Shown piece after piece: positions 10,692-18,989 of a stretch of 64,000 nt of DNA. The notes under the pieces were generated by a model. The model saw nothing but the letters and a program-made list of their open reading frames with translations. It was not told where the DNA came from and did no database searches. The stretch lies in the NCBI GenBank assembly GCA_910575445.1, contig CAJTFW010000002.1:1-64000 (forward strand). The letters run 5' to 3'. Each line of letters starts with the position of its first letter. Position 1 is the stretch's first letter. Source of the stretch: Lachnospiraceae bacterium. GTDB taxonomy: Bacteria; Bacillota; Clostridia; Lachnospirales; Lachnospiraceae. Made by a program: the position numbers and the translations under genes.

Positions 10692-10843
10692 ATGCACAGG
10701 GGTATGTAGAGGAAGCGGTATAAAGCTTGCCTTGCAGTATACCAAAGAATTTGGTTTTTTTGTTCGATAAAAAGGCGAAAAATGTCAAAAATTTATGTGT
10801 TTTGTCAATGTACAAGAGAGGCCTAGAGAAGTATAATAGATGC

Positions 10844-11012
10844 AACAAGTGATGAGTACTTGTTAAATATTTATGAATGGTACTGCACCCCCTGATCCCC
10901 CTTTAATGAATAAACCCTCCCTTTTGATTATTCTTAAAATGCAGTATCTTCAGTAAATAGGATGAAAAAAGTTGTTACAGAAAAACCAGAGGTTCCCCGC
11001 CTCTGGTTTTTC
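10844..11012 (+). ncRNA. Candidate small RNA with C-rich loops
   Basis: No reading frame is credible here, but the region looks like a transcript of about 170 bases. A TATAAT (10832-10837) stands before it (the -35 is weak) and a strong terminator, CCAGAGG/CCTCTGG with T run (10986-11012), ends it. Inside, ACAAGT/ACTTGT form a first hairpin; TACTGCA (10881-10887) pairs with TGCAGTA (10940-10946) and encloses two C-rich single strands, ACCCCCTGATCCCCC; a nested stem GAATAA (10908-10913)/TTATTC (10928-10933) displays ACCCTCCC in its loop. C-rich loops of this kind pair with Shine-Dalgarno sequences in known Firmicute regulators such as RsaE. Identity with a known family is not established. Confidence 0.55.
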
Positions 11013-11138
11013 TGATTGTGCAAAAACAAAATTTTTGATTTGTCTAATAGAAAGTCTGACCGTGGAGGGACTTCGGGAAAATATTTTCCGGGGGAAGGTA
11101 AGATGGAGAAGAAATACATTTTTTGTAATAGATAAGTA

Positions 11139-11178
11139 AAGAGGAAGTACATACTGAGTGGGTATGGCTTCCTCTTTT
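11139..11178 (-). terminator. Bidirectional terminator
   Basis: AGAGGAAG and CTTCCTCT form a stem, with a T run on the plus side and an A run on the minus side. It can end the hypothetical gene at 11181-11642 on the minus strand. The stretch 11013-11138 before it holds only the palindrome CGGGAAAATATTTTCCGG near 11071 and no gene I can support. Confidence 0.7.
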
Positions 11179-11180
11179 CC

Positions 11181-11642
11181 TTATAGGGTCCAGTCCTGGG
11201 AGTAGATGCCTAAGAATTTTTTATCGCGAAATCCGATACAGATACCATGCTCTGGGTCACATTCGCAGTCTCCATAGAAAGAGATTTCTGGGTAGACAAA
11301 ACCATCATTTGATTGGAAGAGTGAAGTGACATTTATCGCGATTGCAACGATGCTTACTTCATCTGGAAGGTCTTCTTCTGTAATCTCAGTGTCGCTGCAC
11401 ATCTCATAGCGCTCATTGCAATAGGCAGTGATTTCTTTTTTGTAATCGTTGATATTGATATTTTCCAAGAACCAGTTCAGACAATCAAGCTCGGTCTGGA
11501 TAAGAGGGAAGCCATCTTCTTTGTAGTCTCCTTCATCATCAAACTGGTTGTCGCCAGTGCAGAAGACTTCGACTTCTTCTTCGCCGCAAAACAAAGGGAT
11601 GGTTATGTAGTCGCCACTGTTTAATTTGGTGATTGGATTCAT
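11181..11642 (-). CDS. Acidic hypothetical protein
   Basis: A 153-residue soluble, strongly acidic protein. The start MNPITK is chosen because GGAGGTGC lies eight bases before it; a longer upstream extension has no ribosome site. No signal peptide or membrane segment is seen. The C-terminal half contains ISFYGDCECDPEHGICIGF and then a short KKFLGIYSQDW end, a pattern I associate with small single-domain proteins of unknown function related to DUF6985 or other immunity-type proteins. That link is from memory and uncertain. It is a single-gene unit next to a foldback repeat, with no toxin gene beside it. Confidence 0.7.
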   Translation of the reverse strand: MNPITKLNSGDYITIPLFCGEEEVEVFCTGDNQFDDEGDYKEDGFPLIQTELDCLNWFLENININDYKKEITAYCNERYEMCSDTEITEEDLPDEVSIVAIAINVTSLFQSNDGFVYPEISFYGDCECDPEHGICIGFRDKKFLGIYSQDWTL

Positions 11643-11765
11643 GATATTGCACCTCCATGGTATTGTTTGTATTATTATACTGCGAAATAAAAGGAATAGC
11701 AAACAGGGAATAGGGAGTGTAATTTTATTTTTGAATTTTAATGATTGAAATGCTTTTGATACAAG

Positions 11766-11977
11766 GGACGCTCGCCACGACCTGGCAGATGCTTCCTTCC
11801 AGACCCCGCTCGCGCTTAATGGACGTCTGTAGCGGTACTAAGCTCGCGACTGCGCGGCTTAGCGCCGCTTGCGTTCGCTAAGTGCCGACGACGTCCAATG
11901 GGTCTTGCAGGAACATCTGCCAGGCCATGTCGGGCTGTGCGTCGACTCCGATACACACGCTTCGGACGGAACACTTC
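11766..11977 (+). repeat. Foldback repeat element, copy A
   Basis: About 210 bases. Terminal arms CCTGGCAGATG (11781-11791) and CATCTGCCAGG (11914-11924) are complementary. The core, from GACCCCGCTCGCGC to CGTCCAATGGGTCTT, is nearly identical to copies B (40287-40450) and C (40515-40719, opposite strand), and the 3' flank with ACGCTTCGG and GGAACACTT is shared with C. The arms differ in sequence from those of B and C but remain complementary. The reading frames that cross it are not credible genes. Confidence 0.85.
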
Positions 11978-12117
11978 ACTGATATATCCCCCACTTCAAC
12001 TAAGAGCTCATACCATCTTAAGAATACCCTTTCCCTATAAAATCCATCTTTTTTTGGAACATTCTTACAAATTCCAGCCTATAAAATTATGAAATCTGCT
12101 GAAAAGCAGAAAACAGA

Positions 12118-12146
12118 TTGACAAAGCCATATGCAATCTGTATACT
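12118..12146 (+). promoter_or_regulatory. Promoter of the ribose operon
   Basis: Perfect TTGACA (12118-12123) and TATACT (12141-12146) are separated by 17 bases. The stretch 11978-12117 before it holds nothing recognisable. Confidence 0.9.
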
Positions 12147-12157
12147 GAAGATAGTGA

Positions 12158-12171
12158 TGAAACGCGTTTCA
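12158..12171 (+). promoter_or_regulatory. Palindromic operator before rbsR
   Basis: TGAAACGCGTTTCA is a perfect 14-base palindrome centred about 11 bases after the predicted transcription start, a position where a bound LacI-family repressor would block the operon. RbsR is the obvious ligand; the site also resembles a catabolite-responsive element. Confidence 0.82.
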
Positions 12172-12196
12172 AATTGCGAGACGGAGGAAACAATAG

Positions 12197-13183
12197 ATGG
12201 CAAGCATTCGAGATGTGGCAAGAATAGCAGGTGTTTCCCCTTCCACTGTATCAAGGGTCATGAATGGTACTGCGAACGTTGAAGAGGACAAAAGACAAAA
12301 AGTCCTTGCAGCAATCCAAGAAACGGGTTTCAAACCGAATGAGCTGGCAAGAGCATTATTTAAACAATCCTCTAAGATTATCGGAGTGATTGTTCCCAAT
12401 ATCGAGAACCCATTTTTTAATGAGCTGGCAAAGGCGGTAGAAGAAGAAGCATATATAAATGGTTATAAGATTTTGCTTTGTAATTCCAACAATAACACCG
12501 AAAAAGAGTTGATGAATATTCAGATGCTGAATCAGATGAAAGCAGACGGAATCATTATCTTGACTTACAGTGATAAGACGGGCCAGGCAATCGCTTCTTG
12601 TCAACTGCCAGTAGTAGTGGTAGACAGACAACTGACGGGGAGCGGCCAGAGTGCTTATGTAGAGTCTGACCACTATAAAGGTGGCAAATTGGCCATTTTG
12701 CATCTACTCGACTGTGGATGTAAAAATATTGTCTTTTTAAGAGGACCATTGGAGGTTTCAAGTGGTCAGCAAAGGTATCAAGGCTATCATGAGATTTGTA
12801 ATAAATATGGAATTCGGGAACAATGTATTGACTGTCTTTATGACTATGAGGATGGACTAAGGGCTGCTAGAGAACTGGTAGAGAAGTATCATCATGTAGA
12901 TGGTGTTATCGCAAGTAACGATATGATTGCCATTGCTACGTACAAGATATTGACAAGAGAAGGATATCGGATTCCAGATGATGTGCAGATGATTGGTTTT
13001 GACAATATTCGGTTTAGCTGGCTTTTTACGCCAGAACTAACTACCGTTAATCAGCCAATCAAGAAGATGGGAACATTGGCAGTTCAGATTATCTTAAATT
13101 ATGCAAAGGGGCTGCCGTTTCAACAAGAAAATATACTGGATGTCTCTCTAGTAGAGCGCCAGACAACAAGGAGGAAGGAGTGA
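12197..13183 (+). CDS. rbsR: LacI-family ribose operon repressor
   Basis: A 328-residue DNA-binding regulator. The N-terminal helix-turn-helix (MASIRDVARIAGVSPSTVSR, residues 1-20) and hinge helix (PNELARAL near 51-58) are typical of LacI/GalR proteins; the rest (about 60-325) is a periplasmic-binding-protein-like sugar domain. GGAGG lies before the ATG. As the first gene of a complete rbs operon, it should release DNA when ribose or a ribose phosphate is present. It autoregulates if it binds the palindrome at 12158. A second copy of the operator motif, GAAACGGGTTTC, lies inside its own coding sequence at 12320-12331. Its stop overlaps the sequence before rbsK. Confidence 0.93.
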   Translation: MASIRDVARIAGVSPSTVSRVMNGTANVEEDKRQKVLAAIQETGFKPNELARALFKQSSKIIGVIVPNIENPFFNELAKAVEEEAYINGYKILLCNSNNNTEKELMNIQMLNQMKADGIIILTYSDKTGQAIASCQLPVVVVDRQLTGSGQSAYVESDHYKGGKLAILHLLDCGCKNIVFLRGPLEVSSGQQRYQGYHEICNKYGIREQCIDCLYDYEDGLRAARELVEKYHHVDGVIASNDMIAIATYKILTREGYRIPDDVQMIGFDNIRFSWLFTPELTTVNQPIKKMGTLAVQIILNYAKGLPFQQENILDVSLVERQTTRRKE

Positions 13184-13188
13184 GAGCA

Positions 13189-14076
13189 ATGAAACTTGCA
13201 GTAGTAGGAAGTATCAATATGGATATGACAGTCACTGCTGAGAGAATCCCTAAGAAGGGAGAGACGCTACATGGATACAATATTCATTATATTCCCGGAG
13301 GAAAGGGTGCGAATCAGGCTGTAGCTATGGCAAAGCTTGGAGCAGATGTGGAGATGTTTGGCTGCATCGGAGACGACGAGAACGGACAGAAGCTTTTGGC
13401 GAATCTAAGAGAAGTTGGCGTTAAGACTGAGCATATCAAGACCGTAAAAGGCATTCCAACTGGTATTGCGATGATTACTGTGGCAGAAAATGATAACACA
13501 ATAGTGGTGGTGCCAGGGGCAAATGGAGCGGTTGACCGCACGTATATCGATGAGGTGAAGCCAGAGCTTGAGAAATTTGATATGGTTGTGCTTCAGCATG
13601 AGATTCCGCTTGATACTGTACATTATATCGTAGATTTCTGTGCTAAGAAAAAGATTCAAGTGGTGTTAAATCCAGCACCAGCGGCAGAAGTGCCAATGGA
13701 TATTGTGGAGAAAGTGACCTATCTGACACCAAACGAGCACGAAGCAGTCTTAATCTTTGGAGAAGGCAAGAGTACAGAAGAGATTTTAAAGGCTTATCCT
13801 GAGAAATTGATTATTACACAGGGTTCAAGAGGAGTCTCTGTCTGTGAGAAATCTGGTGAGATTCTGACGGTTCCGGCAAGACCGGCAAAGGTAGCAGATA
13901 CCACAGGTGCTGGCGATACCTTAAATGGGGCTTTTGCAGTGCGTAGAGCAGCCGGTGATGGTCTGAAAGAGGCACTTACCTATGCCAATACCGCAGCCAG
14001 TCTTTCTACGGAGAAATTCGGGGCACAAAGTGGTATGCCAACAGCAGAAGAAGTGAAGCAGGAGTTGAAAGGATAG
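13189..14076 (+). CDS. rbsK: Ribokinase
   Basis: A 295-residue PfkB-family kinase that makes ribose 5-phosphate from ribose and ATP in the cytoplasm. Family marks are GSINMDMT at residues 7-14, PGGKGANQAVA near 37-47 (substrate loop), LNPAPA and the C-terminal DTTGAGDTLNGAF (anion hole and catalytic base Asp). The ATG at 13189 is favoured because GGAAGGAG lies eight bases upstream; a GTG nine bases earlier overlaps the rbsR stop and would place the ribosome site inside rbsR without spacing. rbsD follows after six bases. Confidence 0.96.
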   Translation: MKLAVVGSINMDMTVTAERIPKKGETLHGYNIHYIPGGKGANQAVAMAKLGADVEMFGCIGDDENGQKLLANLREVGVKTEHIKTVKGIPTGIAMITVAENDNTIVVVPGANGAVDRTYIDEVKPELEKFDMVVLQHEIPLDTVHYIVDFCAKKKIQVVLNPAPAAEVPMDIVEKVTYLTPNEHEAVLIFGEGKSTEEILKAYPEKLIITQGSRGVSVCEKSGEILTVPARPAKVADTTGAGDTLNGAFAVRRAAGDGLKEALTYANTAASLSTEKFGAQSGMPTAEEVKQELKG

Positions 14077-14082
14077 AAAGAT

Positions 14083-14511
14083 ATGAAGAGACAGGGAATA
14101 CTAAACAGTGACATCTCTCGTGTACTCTCTTATCTGGGACATACAGACCGCATCTGCATCGGCGACTGCGGCCTTCCAATCCCGGAAGAGACAGAGCGGA
14201 TTGATTTGGCATTAAAATTTGGTCAGCCAACTTTTTTAGAGGTGTTAAAAGAAGTGGGCAGTGATATGAAGATTGAAAAAATCTGTCTGGCAGAAGAGAT
14301 AAAGGAGAAAAGTCCAGAGCTTCTGAAAGAAATTAATTCTTTTTTGGCTTCTTTTGAAACCGGTTGCGAAACGGGTTTCAATAAAATAGAAGTAGAATTT
14401 GTATCTCATGTAGAGCTGAAGGAGATGACAAAGGCATGTAAGGCAGTCATCCGCACAGGAGAGATGACTCCTTATGCGAATATCATCTTACAGTCAGGCT
14501 GTATTTTCTAA
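14083..14511 (+). CDS. rbsD: D-ribose pyranase
   Basis: A 142-residue RbsD/FucU-family mutarotase that interconverts beta-pyranose and beta-furanose ribose, supplying ribokinase with its substrate form. Typical features are the N-terminal [12 protein letters not shown] with the catalytic His, GDCGLPIP, and the C-terminal [25 protein letters not shown] precedes the ATG. Odd point: a stretch at 14356-14380 encodes ETGCETGF and carries one full (GAAACGGGTTTC) and one partial copy of the operator-like palindrome, which suggests a second regulator site in the gene. Confidence 0.95.
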   Translation: MKRQGILNSDISRVLSYLGHTDRICIGDCGLPIPEETERIDLALKFGQPTFLEVLKEVGSDMKIEKICLAEEIKEKSPELLKEINSFLASFETGCETGFNKIEVEFVSHVELKEMTKACKAVIRTGEMTPYANIILQSGCIF

Positions 14512-14527
14512 GAAAGGGGGAATAGAT

Positions 14528-16018
14528 ATGCAGATTGAGATGCGCGGAATCGACAAATCCTTTGGTGGAAATGCGGTTCTAAAGAGTGCTGGCTTTTTAC
14601 TAGACCACGGCGAGATTCATGCACTGATGGGAGAGAACGGTGCAGGAAAATCGACACTGATGAAAATTTTGACCGGAGTCTATACAAAAGATGCTGGTAC
14701 GGTACTCGTGGACGGACAGGAAGTATGTTATAAAAATCCCCAGGAGGCAGAGCAGGCAGGGATTGTATTTATTCATCAGGAGTTAAATGTCTTATTTGAC
14801 TTGACGGTAGAAGAAAATATGTTCCTAGGCAAGGAGATTAAGAAAAGCTTTGGCATCTGCGACAAAAAAGCGATGCGCCATGAAGTCAGAAAGATTCTGG
14901 ACCGTTTGGGGGTAGATATCGACCCAGGACAGAGGATGAATGAGTTGTCTGTTGGACAGCAGCAGATGATTGAGATTGCCAAGGCGCTGATGGTGGATGC
15001 ACAGGTGATTATTATGGATGAGCCAACTGCAGCACTGACGCAGAGCGAGACAACGGTGCTGTTCCAGGTGGTAAATTCCTTAAGAGAAAAAGGAGTCTCT
15101 ATTGTCTATATCTCTCATCGTATGGAAGAAATCTTTGAGCTTTGTGACCGGATTACAATACTTCGAGATGGCTCTTATATTGGAACAAAGAAGATTAAAG
15201 AGACTGATATGAACGATGTCGTTAAGATGATGATTGGCCGTGAAATCGGGGAGCGCTATCCAGCAAGAGAAGCTAAGATTGGAGAGGTAGTATTTGAAGT
15301 AAAAGGACTGACTTGCCCAGGGGTCTTTGAAAATGTATCTTTCCAGGTACATGCAGGAGAAGTTCTTGGTGTCTCTGGTCTGATGGGAGCTGGCAGAACG
15401 GAGATTATGCAGGCTATTTTTGGAAATATGCCCAATGTCAGCGGAGAGATTTACCTAAACGGTGCACGAATTCAGAATAAAAATCCACAAGAAGCTATGA
15501 AAAATGGTATTGGATTTATCACTGAGGACCGTAAAGTAGAAGGACTGATGCTTGAAGAGAGCATTATGAAAAATATTTCGATTGCTAATCTTGGAAAGAT
15601 ATCCAAAAGTGGTATTTTAAGTAAAGAATCCGAGGATGCACTTGTCAAGCGTGGTATCGAAGAATTACATATCAAATGTTTTGGCCCGCAACATGAATGT
15701 AACAATCTAAGTGGTGGCAATCAGCAGAAAGTAGTCTTTGCCAAATGGATTTATACAGACCCAAAGGTATTGATTCTCGATGAGCCAACCAGAGGCGTAG
15801 ATATCGGAGCGAAAAAAGAAATCTATAGCATTATCAATGAGCTTGCAGAAAAGGGCGTGGCGATTATTATGGTATCCTCAGAACTTCCAGAGGTACTTGG
15901 AATGTCTGACCGGGTGATGGTCGTGCGGGAAGGTGTACTAAGAGGCATCCTGCATAAAGAGGAAGCAAACCAGGAAAATATTATGATTCTTGCGACAGGA
16001 GGGGAGTTAAATGAATAA
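14528..16018 (+). CDS. rbsA: Ribose ABC transporter ATP-binding protein
   Basis: A 496-residue tandem ATPase that powers ribose uptake with RbsC and RbsB at the inner face of the membrane. The first domain has Walker [10 protein letters not shown], signature [15 protein letters not shown] and Walker [12 protein letters not shown]. The second has the degenerate P-loop GLMGAGRTE that is normal for RbsA-type second domains, the signature LSGGNQQKV and Walker [19 protein letters not shown]. The ATG at 14528 follows AGAAAGGGGG; an upstream in-frame ATG would overlap rbsD and has no ribosome site. Its end overlaps rbsC by eight bases, implying translational coupling. Confidence 0.96.
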   Translation: MQIEMRGIDKSFGGNAVLKSAGFLLDHGEIHALMGENGAGKSTLMKILTGVYTKDAGTVLVDGQEVCYKNPQEAEQAGIVFIHQELNVLFDLTVEENMFLGKEIKKSFGICDKKAMRHEVRKILDRLGVDIDPGQRMNELSVGQQQMIEIAKALMVDAQVIIMDEPTAALTQSETTVLFQVVNSLREKGVSIVYISHRMEEIFELCDRITILRDGSYIGTKKIKETDMNDVVKMMIGREIGERYPAREAKIGEVVFEVKGLTCPGVFENVSFQVHAGEVLGVSGLMGAGRTEIMQAIFGNMPNVSGEIYLNGARIQNKNPQEAMKNGIGFITEDRKVEGLMLEESIMKNISIANLGKISKSGILSKESEDALVKRGIEELHIKCFGPQHECNNLSGGNQQKVVFAKWIYTDPKVLILDEPTRGVDIGAKKEIYSIINELAEKGVAIIMVSSELPEVLGMSDRVMVVREGVLRGILHKEEANQENIMILATGGELNE

Positions 16019-16946
16019 CAAAAAAGCATCCAATTATATACAGGATTTGGGCGCACTGATTGCGCTGGTCCTTCTCGTACTGATTATTGGCGCTATCAGC
16101 CCGGAATTCCGAACAGTCAGTAACTTTTTGTCTCTGCTTCGGCAATCTTCGATTAATGGTTTTATCGCATTTGGTATGACCTGTGTAATTTTAACCGGAG
16201 GTATTGACCTCTCAGTTGGTTCTGTACTTGCTCTAACAACGGCATTTTGTGCCAGTTTTATATCTGGTGGAATGCCAGTGGGCCTTGCAATGATTCTGGC
16301 TCTTTTGATTGGTGTAGCATTTGGTCTTTTAAGTGGACTTTTAGTAACCAAAGGACGTCTACAGCCTTTTATCGCGACATTGATTACCATGACCGTCTAT
16401 AGAGGACTGACGATGATATTTATGGATGGAAAACCTATCTCTAATCTGGGTGATAGCTTCCTTCTAAAATTGGTAGGTAAAGGAAATCTTTTTGGAATTC
16501 CGATTCCGGTTATTTTGTTCCTGATAGTTTTTGCAATCTTTGTCTTTGTATTGGAGAAGACGACTTTTGGACGTAGAATCTATGCAACCGGAAGCAACTG
16601 GAAATCCGCTAAGCTTGCTGGTGTCAATATTGATATGACAAAGATGGCAGCTTATGCAATCTCTGGCTGTATGGCAGCGGTATCCGGTCTGATTCTGTTA
16701 TCCCGTCTGGGTTCTGCACAGCCAACACTTGGAGATGGCTATGAGCTTGACGCTATCGCAGCAGTGGCACTTGGCGGTACCAGTATGAATGGTGGACGTG
16801 GCCGCATCTGGAAGACCTTTGTTGGTGTTTTGATTATTGCAGTATTAAATAATGGATTGAATATTCTTGGGGTATCTTCGTACTATCAGGATGTGGTAAA
16901 AGGATTTGTTATCTTAGTTGCAGTAATGTCTGACCAGAAACGGTAA
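16011..16946 (+). CDS. rbsC: Ribose ABC transporter permease
   Basis: A 311-residue integral membrane protein with about eight to ten hydrophobic segments; the family marks [14 protein letters not shown] (about residues 63-76) and the EAA-like [13 protein letters not shown] loop, followed by [16 protein letters not shown] near the C terminus, are all present. It forms the channel of the ribose importer with RbsA and receives ribose from RbsB. The start codon lies inside the end of rbsA. A stem-loop follows before rbsB. Confidence 0.96.
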   Translation: MNNKKASNYIQDLGALIALVLLVLIIGAISPEFRTVSNFLSLLRQSSINGFIAFGMTCVILTGGIDLSVGSVLALTTAFCASFISGGMPVGLAMILALLIGVAFGLLSGLLVTKGRLQPFIATLITMTVYRGLTMIFMDGKPISNLGDSFLLKLVGKGNLFGIPIPVILFLIVFAIFVFVLEKTTFGRRIYATGSNWKSAKLAGVNIDMTKMAAYAISGCMAAVSGLILLSRLGSAQPTLGDGYELDAIAAVALGGTSMNGGRGRIWKTFVGVLIIAVLNNGLNILGVSSYYQDVVKGFVILVAVMSDQKR

Positions 16947-16957
16947 ACATGGTGAAC

Positions 16958-16987
16958 ACAGGGAAGCCAATCTATGGTTTCCCCTGT
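16958..16987 (+). promoter_or_regulatory. Intergenic stem-loop between rbsC and rbsB
   Basis: ACAGGGAAGCC pairs imperfectly with GGTTTCCCCTGT and has no long T run after it. Such hairpins in ABC operons often protect or process mRNA so that the binding protein is made in excess; that role is inference here. Confidence 0.6.
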
Positions 16988-17018
16988 AAATAAATATAAT
17001 AAATGGAGGAAAAAGATT

Positions 17019-17966
17019 ATGAAATTCAAAAAAGTAACAGGAATCTTGATGGCAGCAGTGATGATGTTCTCTATGGTAGGCTGCGGTGCAGTATCCGTAG
17101 ATGGAGAGAGCAGTGGAAATTCTTCCGCAGAAGGAAGCGAAGATGCTTCTGGAAGCTACGAGGGAAGTGGTGCGATTGGACTGGCAATCTCTACGTTGAA
17201 CAATCCGTTCTTCGTTACCTTAAGTGAGGGGGCACAGGCAGCTGCAAAAGAGCAGGATGTAGAACTGATTGTAGTAGATGCTGGTGATGACACAGCTACT
17301 CAGACTAACAATATTGAGGATTTGATTTCCAGAAATATCAGTGTACTGATTGTCAATCCAGTAGATTCAGATGCAGTAGCTCCAGCAGTAAAAGATGCTG
17401 TGGCAAAGGGTATCAAAGTAGTATCTGTAGACCGTGTGGTTAATGGTGTAGACGTGGATTGTTCGATTGCTTCTGACAACGTGGCTGGAGCAAAAGCAGC
17501 AACCGAGTATCTTATCAGCTTAGTTGGTGAAGGCGCAAAGGTGGCAGAGCTTCAGGGGGTATCTGGTGCAAGTGCAACGATTGACCGTGGTGAGGGATTC
17601 CATCTAGCAGCAGATGAAAGCCTAGAAGTAGTATCAAGCCAGACTGCAAACTTCAACCGTTCAGAGGGTATGACCGTTATGGAAAATATGCTTCAGGCAA
17701 ATGCAGATATTACCGGCGTGTTTGCACATAACGATGAGATGGCACTAGGCGCCGTGGAGGCGATTGGTGACAAAGATATCAAGGTAGTAGGCTTTGACGC
17801 GACAGATGACGCGCTGGCAGCAGTAGCAGAGGGAAGAATGGCTGCTACCGTGGCACAGAAGCCAGACTTAATGGGAGCTACGGCTGTGGAGACAGCTGTG
17901 AAGCTGATTGCAGGGGAGACTGTGGAGAAAGAGATTCCAGTTGAAGTTGAGCTTGTAACCGAATAA
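17019..17966 (+). CDS. rbsB: Ribose-binding lipoprotein
   Basis: A 315-residue type I periplasmic-binding protein anchored outside the membrane. The signal peptide ends at a lipobox MVGC with Cys22; a Ser/Gly/Glu linker (about 25-55) follows, and then the binding fold begins at GLAISTLNNPFF. DAGDD, NPVDSDA, VDRVV and HNDEMALGA are ribose-type pocket segments. The ATG is placed after TGGAGG. It is the last gene of rbsRKDACB, an order in which the binding protein follows the permease. A strong hairpin terminator comes after it. Confidence 0.96.
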   Translation: MKFKKVTGILMAAVMMFSMVGCGAVSVDGESSGNSSAEGSEDASGSYEGSGAIGLAISTLNNPFFVTLSEGAQAAAKEQDVELIVVDAGDDTATQTNNIEDLISRNISVLIVNPVDSDAVAPAVKDAVAKGIKVVSVDRVVNGVDVDCSIASDNVAGAKAATEYLISLVGEGAKVAELQGVSGASATIDRGEGFHLAADESLEVVSSQTANFNRSEGMTVMENMLQANADITGVFAHNDEMALGAVEAIGDKDIKVVGFDATDDALAAVAEGRMAATVAQKPDLMGATAVETAVKLIAGETVEKEIPVEVELVTE

Positions 17967-17983
17967 GAGAGCAATAGAAGTGC

Positions 17984-18010
17984 TATAAGCCGGGGCTTGC
18001 CCGGCTTATA
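17984..18010 (+). terminator. Terminator of the ribose operon
   Basis: TATAAGCCGGG and CCCGGCTTATA form an 11-bp perfect stem around five loop bases. The following T content is modest. Confidence 0.75.
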
Positions 18011-18026
18011 CTATTTCTGGGTTATA

Positions 18027-18461
18027 TTAAGAGGAAGACTGGGGAAGCCAGAGCATATGATATTCAAGTTCACCGGTGGCAGGGTCGATGGCTTGGGAGT
18101 GGATATGGAAATGCTCACGTTGGTAGAAGGATATGGCACGTTGGTTTTTTTGGTAGACATTTAGGGTTAATTGGGGTTTTTGAGATTTGGTATAATCTAG
18201 GAGTTGTTTGCCAATGCCACAAGACTGCGTCTGGCTGTCAACGAAGATTCCGGCGATATAGGTGTTATCTAGACCGATAAAGGCTTTTATCTGGTTGGTG
18301 TCTTCGTAGACGTATAGCTCGGCTTGGGAAAGGAGATTTTTCACAGTCTCTAAATTGGCTTGCCAGTAGTCTGCAGGGATAAAGGAGTGGGCCAAGATAT
18401 TTGTATGAAGCCAAAGACAGGCAACTTGGTCGATGTCAGATTTTTTAAATGGTCGAATCAT
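18027..18461 (-). CDS. GNAT-family N-acetyltransferase
   Basis: A 144-residue cytoplasmic acetyl-CoA-dependent acyltransferase. The GNAT core is visible: an N-terminal MIRPFKKSD start, the central beta strand AGIFVDSQTQSCGIGKQLLDY with the CoA pyrophosphate loop (QSCGIG, a Q/RxxGxG/A variant), then LTLNVYQKNQRAISFYQREHF, which is the usual motif B. It resembles YjaB-type enzymes. AAAGGA precedes the ATG. It is monocistronic and faces the ribose operon. The substrate is unknown. Confidence 0.85.
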   Translation of the reverse strand: MIRPFKKSDIDQVACLWLHTNILAHSFIPADYWQANLETVKNLLSQAELYVYEDTNQIKAFIGLDNTYIAGIFVDSQTQSCGIGKQLLDYTKSQKPQLTLNVYQKNQRAISFYQREHFHIHSQAIDPATGELEYHMLWLPQSSS

Positions 18462-18589
18462 AGTGTGTCCTTTCTGGAGGGATAAGATTTGTGATTTCTG
18501 TGAATTGGTTGCTATATAATTATACTATTTCATTTTAGGGAAGGCAATCGACCTTTATGATCTGGCAAGAGGAAGTTTTTTGGTGTAAG

Positions 18590-18642
18590 GGACGCCCGAC
18601 AGGACCTGGAAGGAACCTATTGCCCTTCTGTCCTAGCATCCT
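18590..18642 (+). repeat. Possible remnant of the foldback repeat (copy D)
   Basis: AAGGGACGCCCGACAGG resembles the left end of copies A and C, and GGAACCTATTGCCC resembles the right arm of copy B, but the GC-rich core is missing. A short GACAG/CTGTC stem remains. The rest of 18462-18678 shows no gene. Confidence 0.45.
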
Positions 18643-18678
18643 TCTTCCTAGTTAATAACATAGATTTTTGAAACCCCC

Positions 18679-18707
18679 TTGACAAAGAAAGGGTTTGCGT
18701 TTAGACT
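18679..18707 (+). promoter_or_regulatory. Promoter of the T-box leader
   Basis: TTGACA (18679-18684) and TAGACT (18702-18707) are separated by 17 bases and lie just before the T-box stem I. Confidence 0.85.
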
Positions 18708-18713
18708 GTTTAA

Positions 18714-18960
18714 AAATGGGAATGGCTTAGAAGAAGAGGAGTACATATGCACCGCCAACAGAGAGAATCGTCCTTTGGCTGGAAGATGATTTGGGATAGG
18801 GGCATGTGGAAGGTGGCTTTGGAGCTGGAGTGCCAAAGGGTGAGTAGGTACTTCCGTGTAATCCGCGTTAAGGAGTAAGAGGTATGGATGTCATACGAAC
18901 AAAGGTGGTACCGCGGTGAATTGTCGCCCTTTGCACAAAGTTGTGCGAAGGGCATTTTTT
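18714..18960 (+). promoter_or_regulatory. T-box leader, probably valine-specific
   Basis: This tRNA-sensing leader has AGTA of the specifier loop followed by CATATGC, which pairs with GCATGTG on the far side; AGAGA and TTGGCTGG parts of the stem I head; the T-box AAAGGTGGTACCGCGG (18901-18916); and a terminator GCCCTTTGCACAA/TTGTGCGAAGGGC with T run to 18960. The TGGT bulge pairs with a tRNA ending ACCA, which fits tRNA-Val (discriminator A) and not tRNA-Gly (discriminator T). The specifier loop reads GAAGGTGGC, so the codon is GTG or GGT; the discriminator favours GTG. The next gene is a CotH-like gene, with valS 2.5 kb away. Confidence 0.85.
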
Positions 18961-18989
18961 GTGGCGGGAAGCGATGAAAAGGAGATGTT

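Noticed and set aside
11898-12092. Frame starting MGLAGTS, with a similar frame at 40336-40593
   Set aside because: Both are produced by the shared foldback repeat sequence; they have no ribosome site and the similarity is that of the DNA element.
18714-18960. Glycine T-box (specifier GGT)
   Set aside because: The TGGT bulge needs an A discriminator, while tRNA-Gly here ends in T; valS lies downstream.
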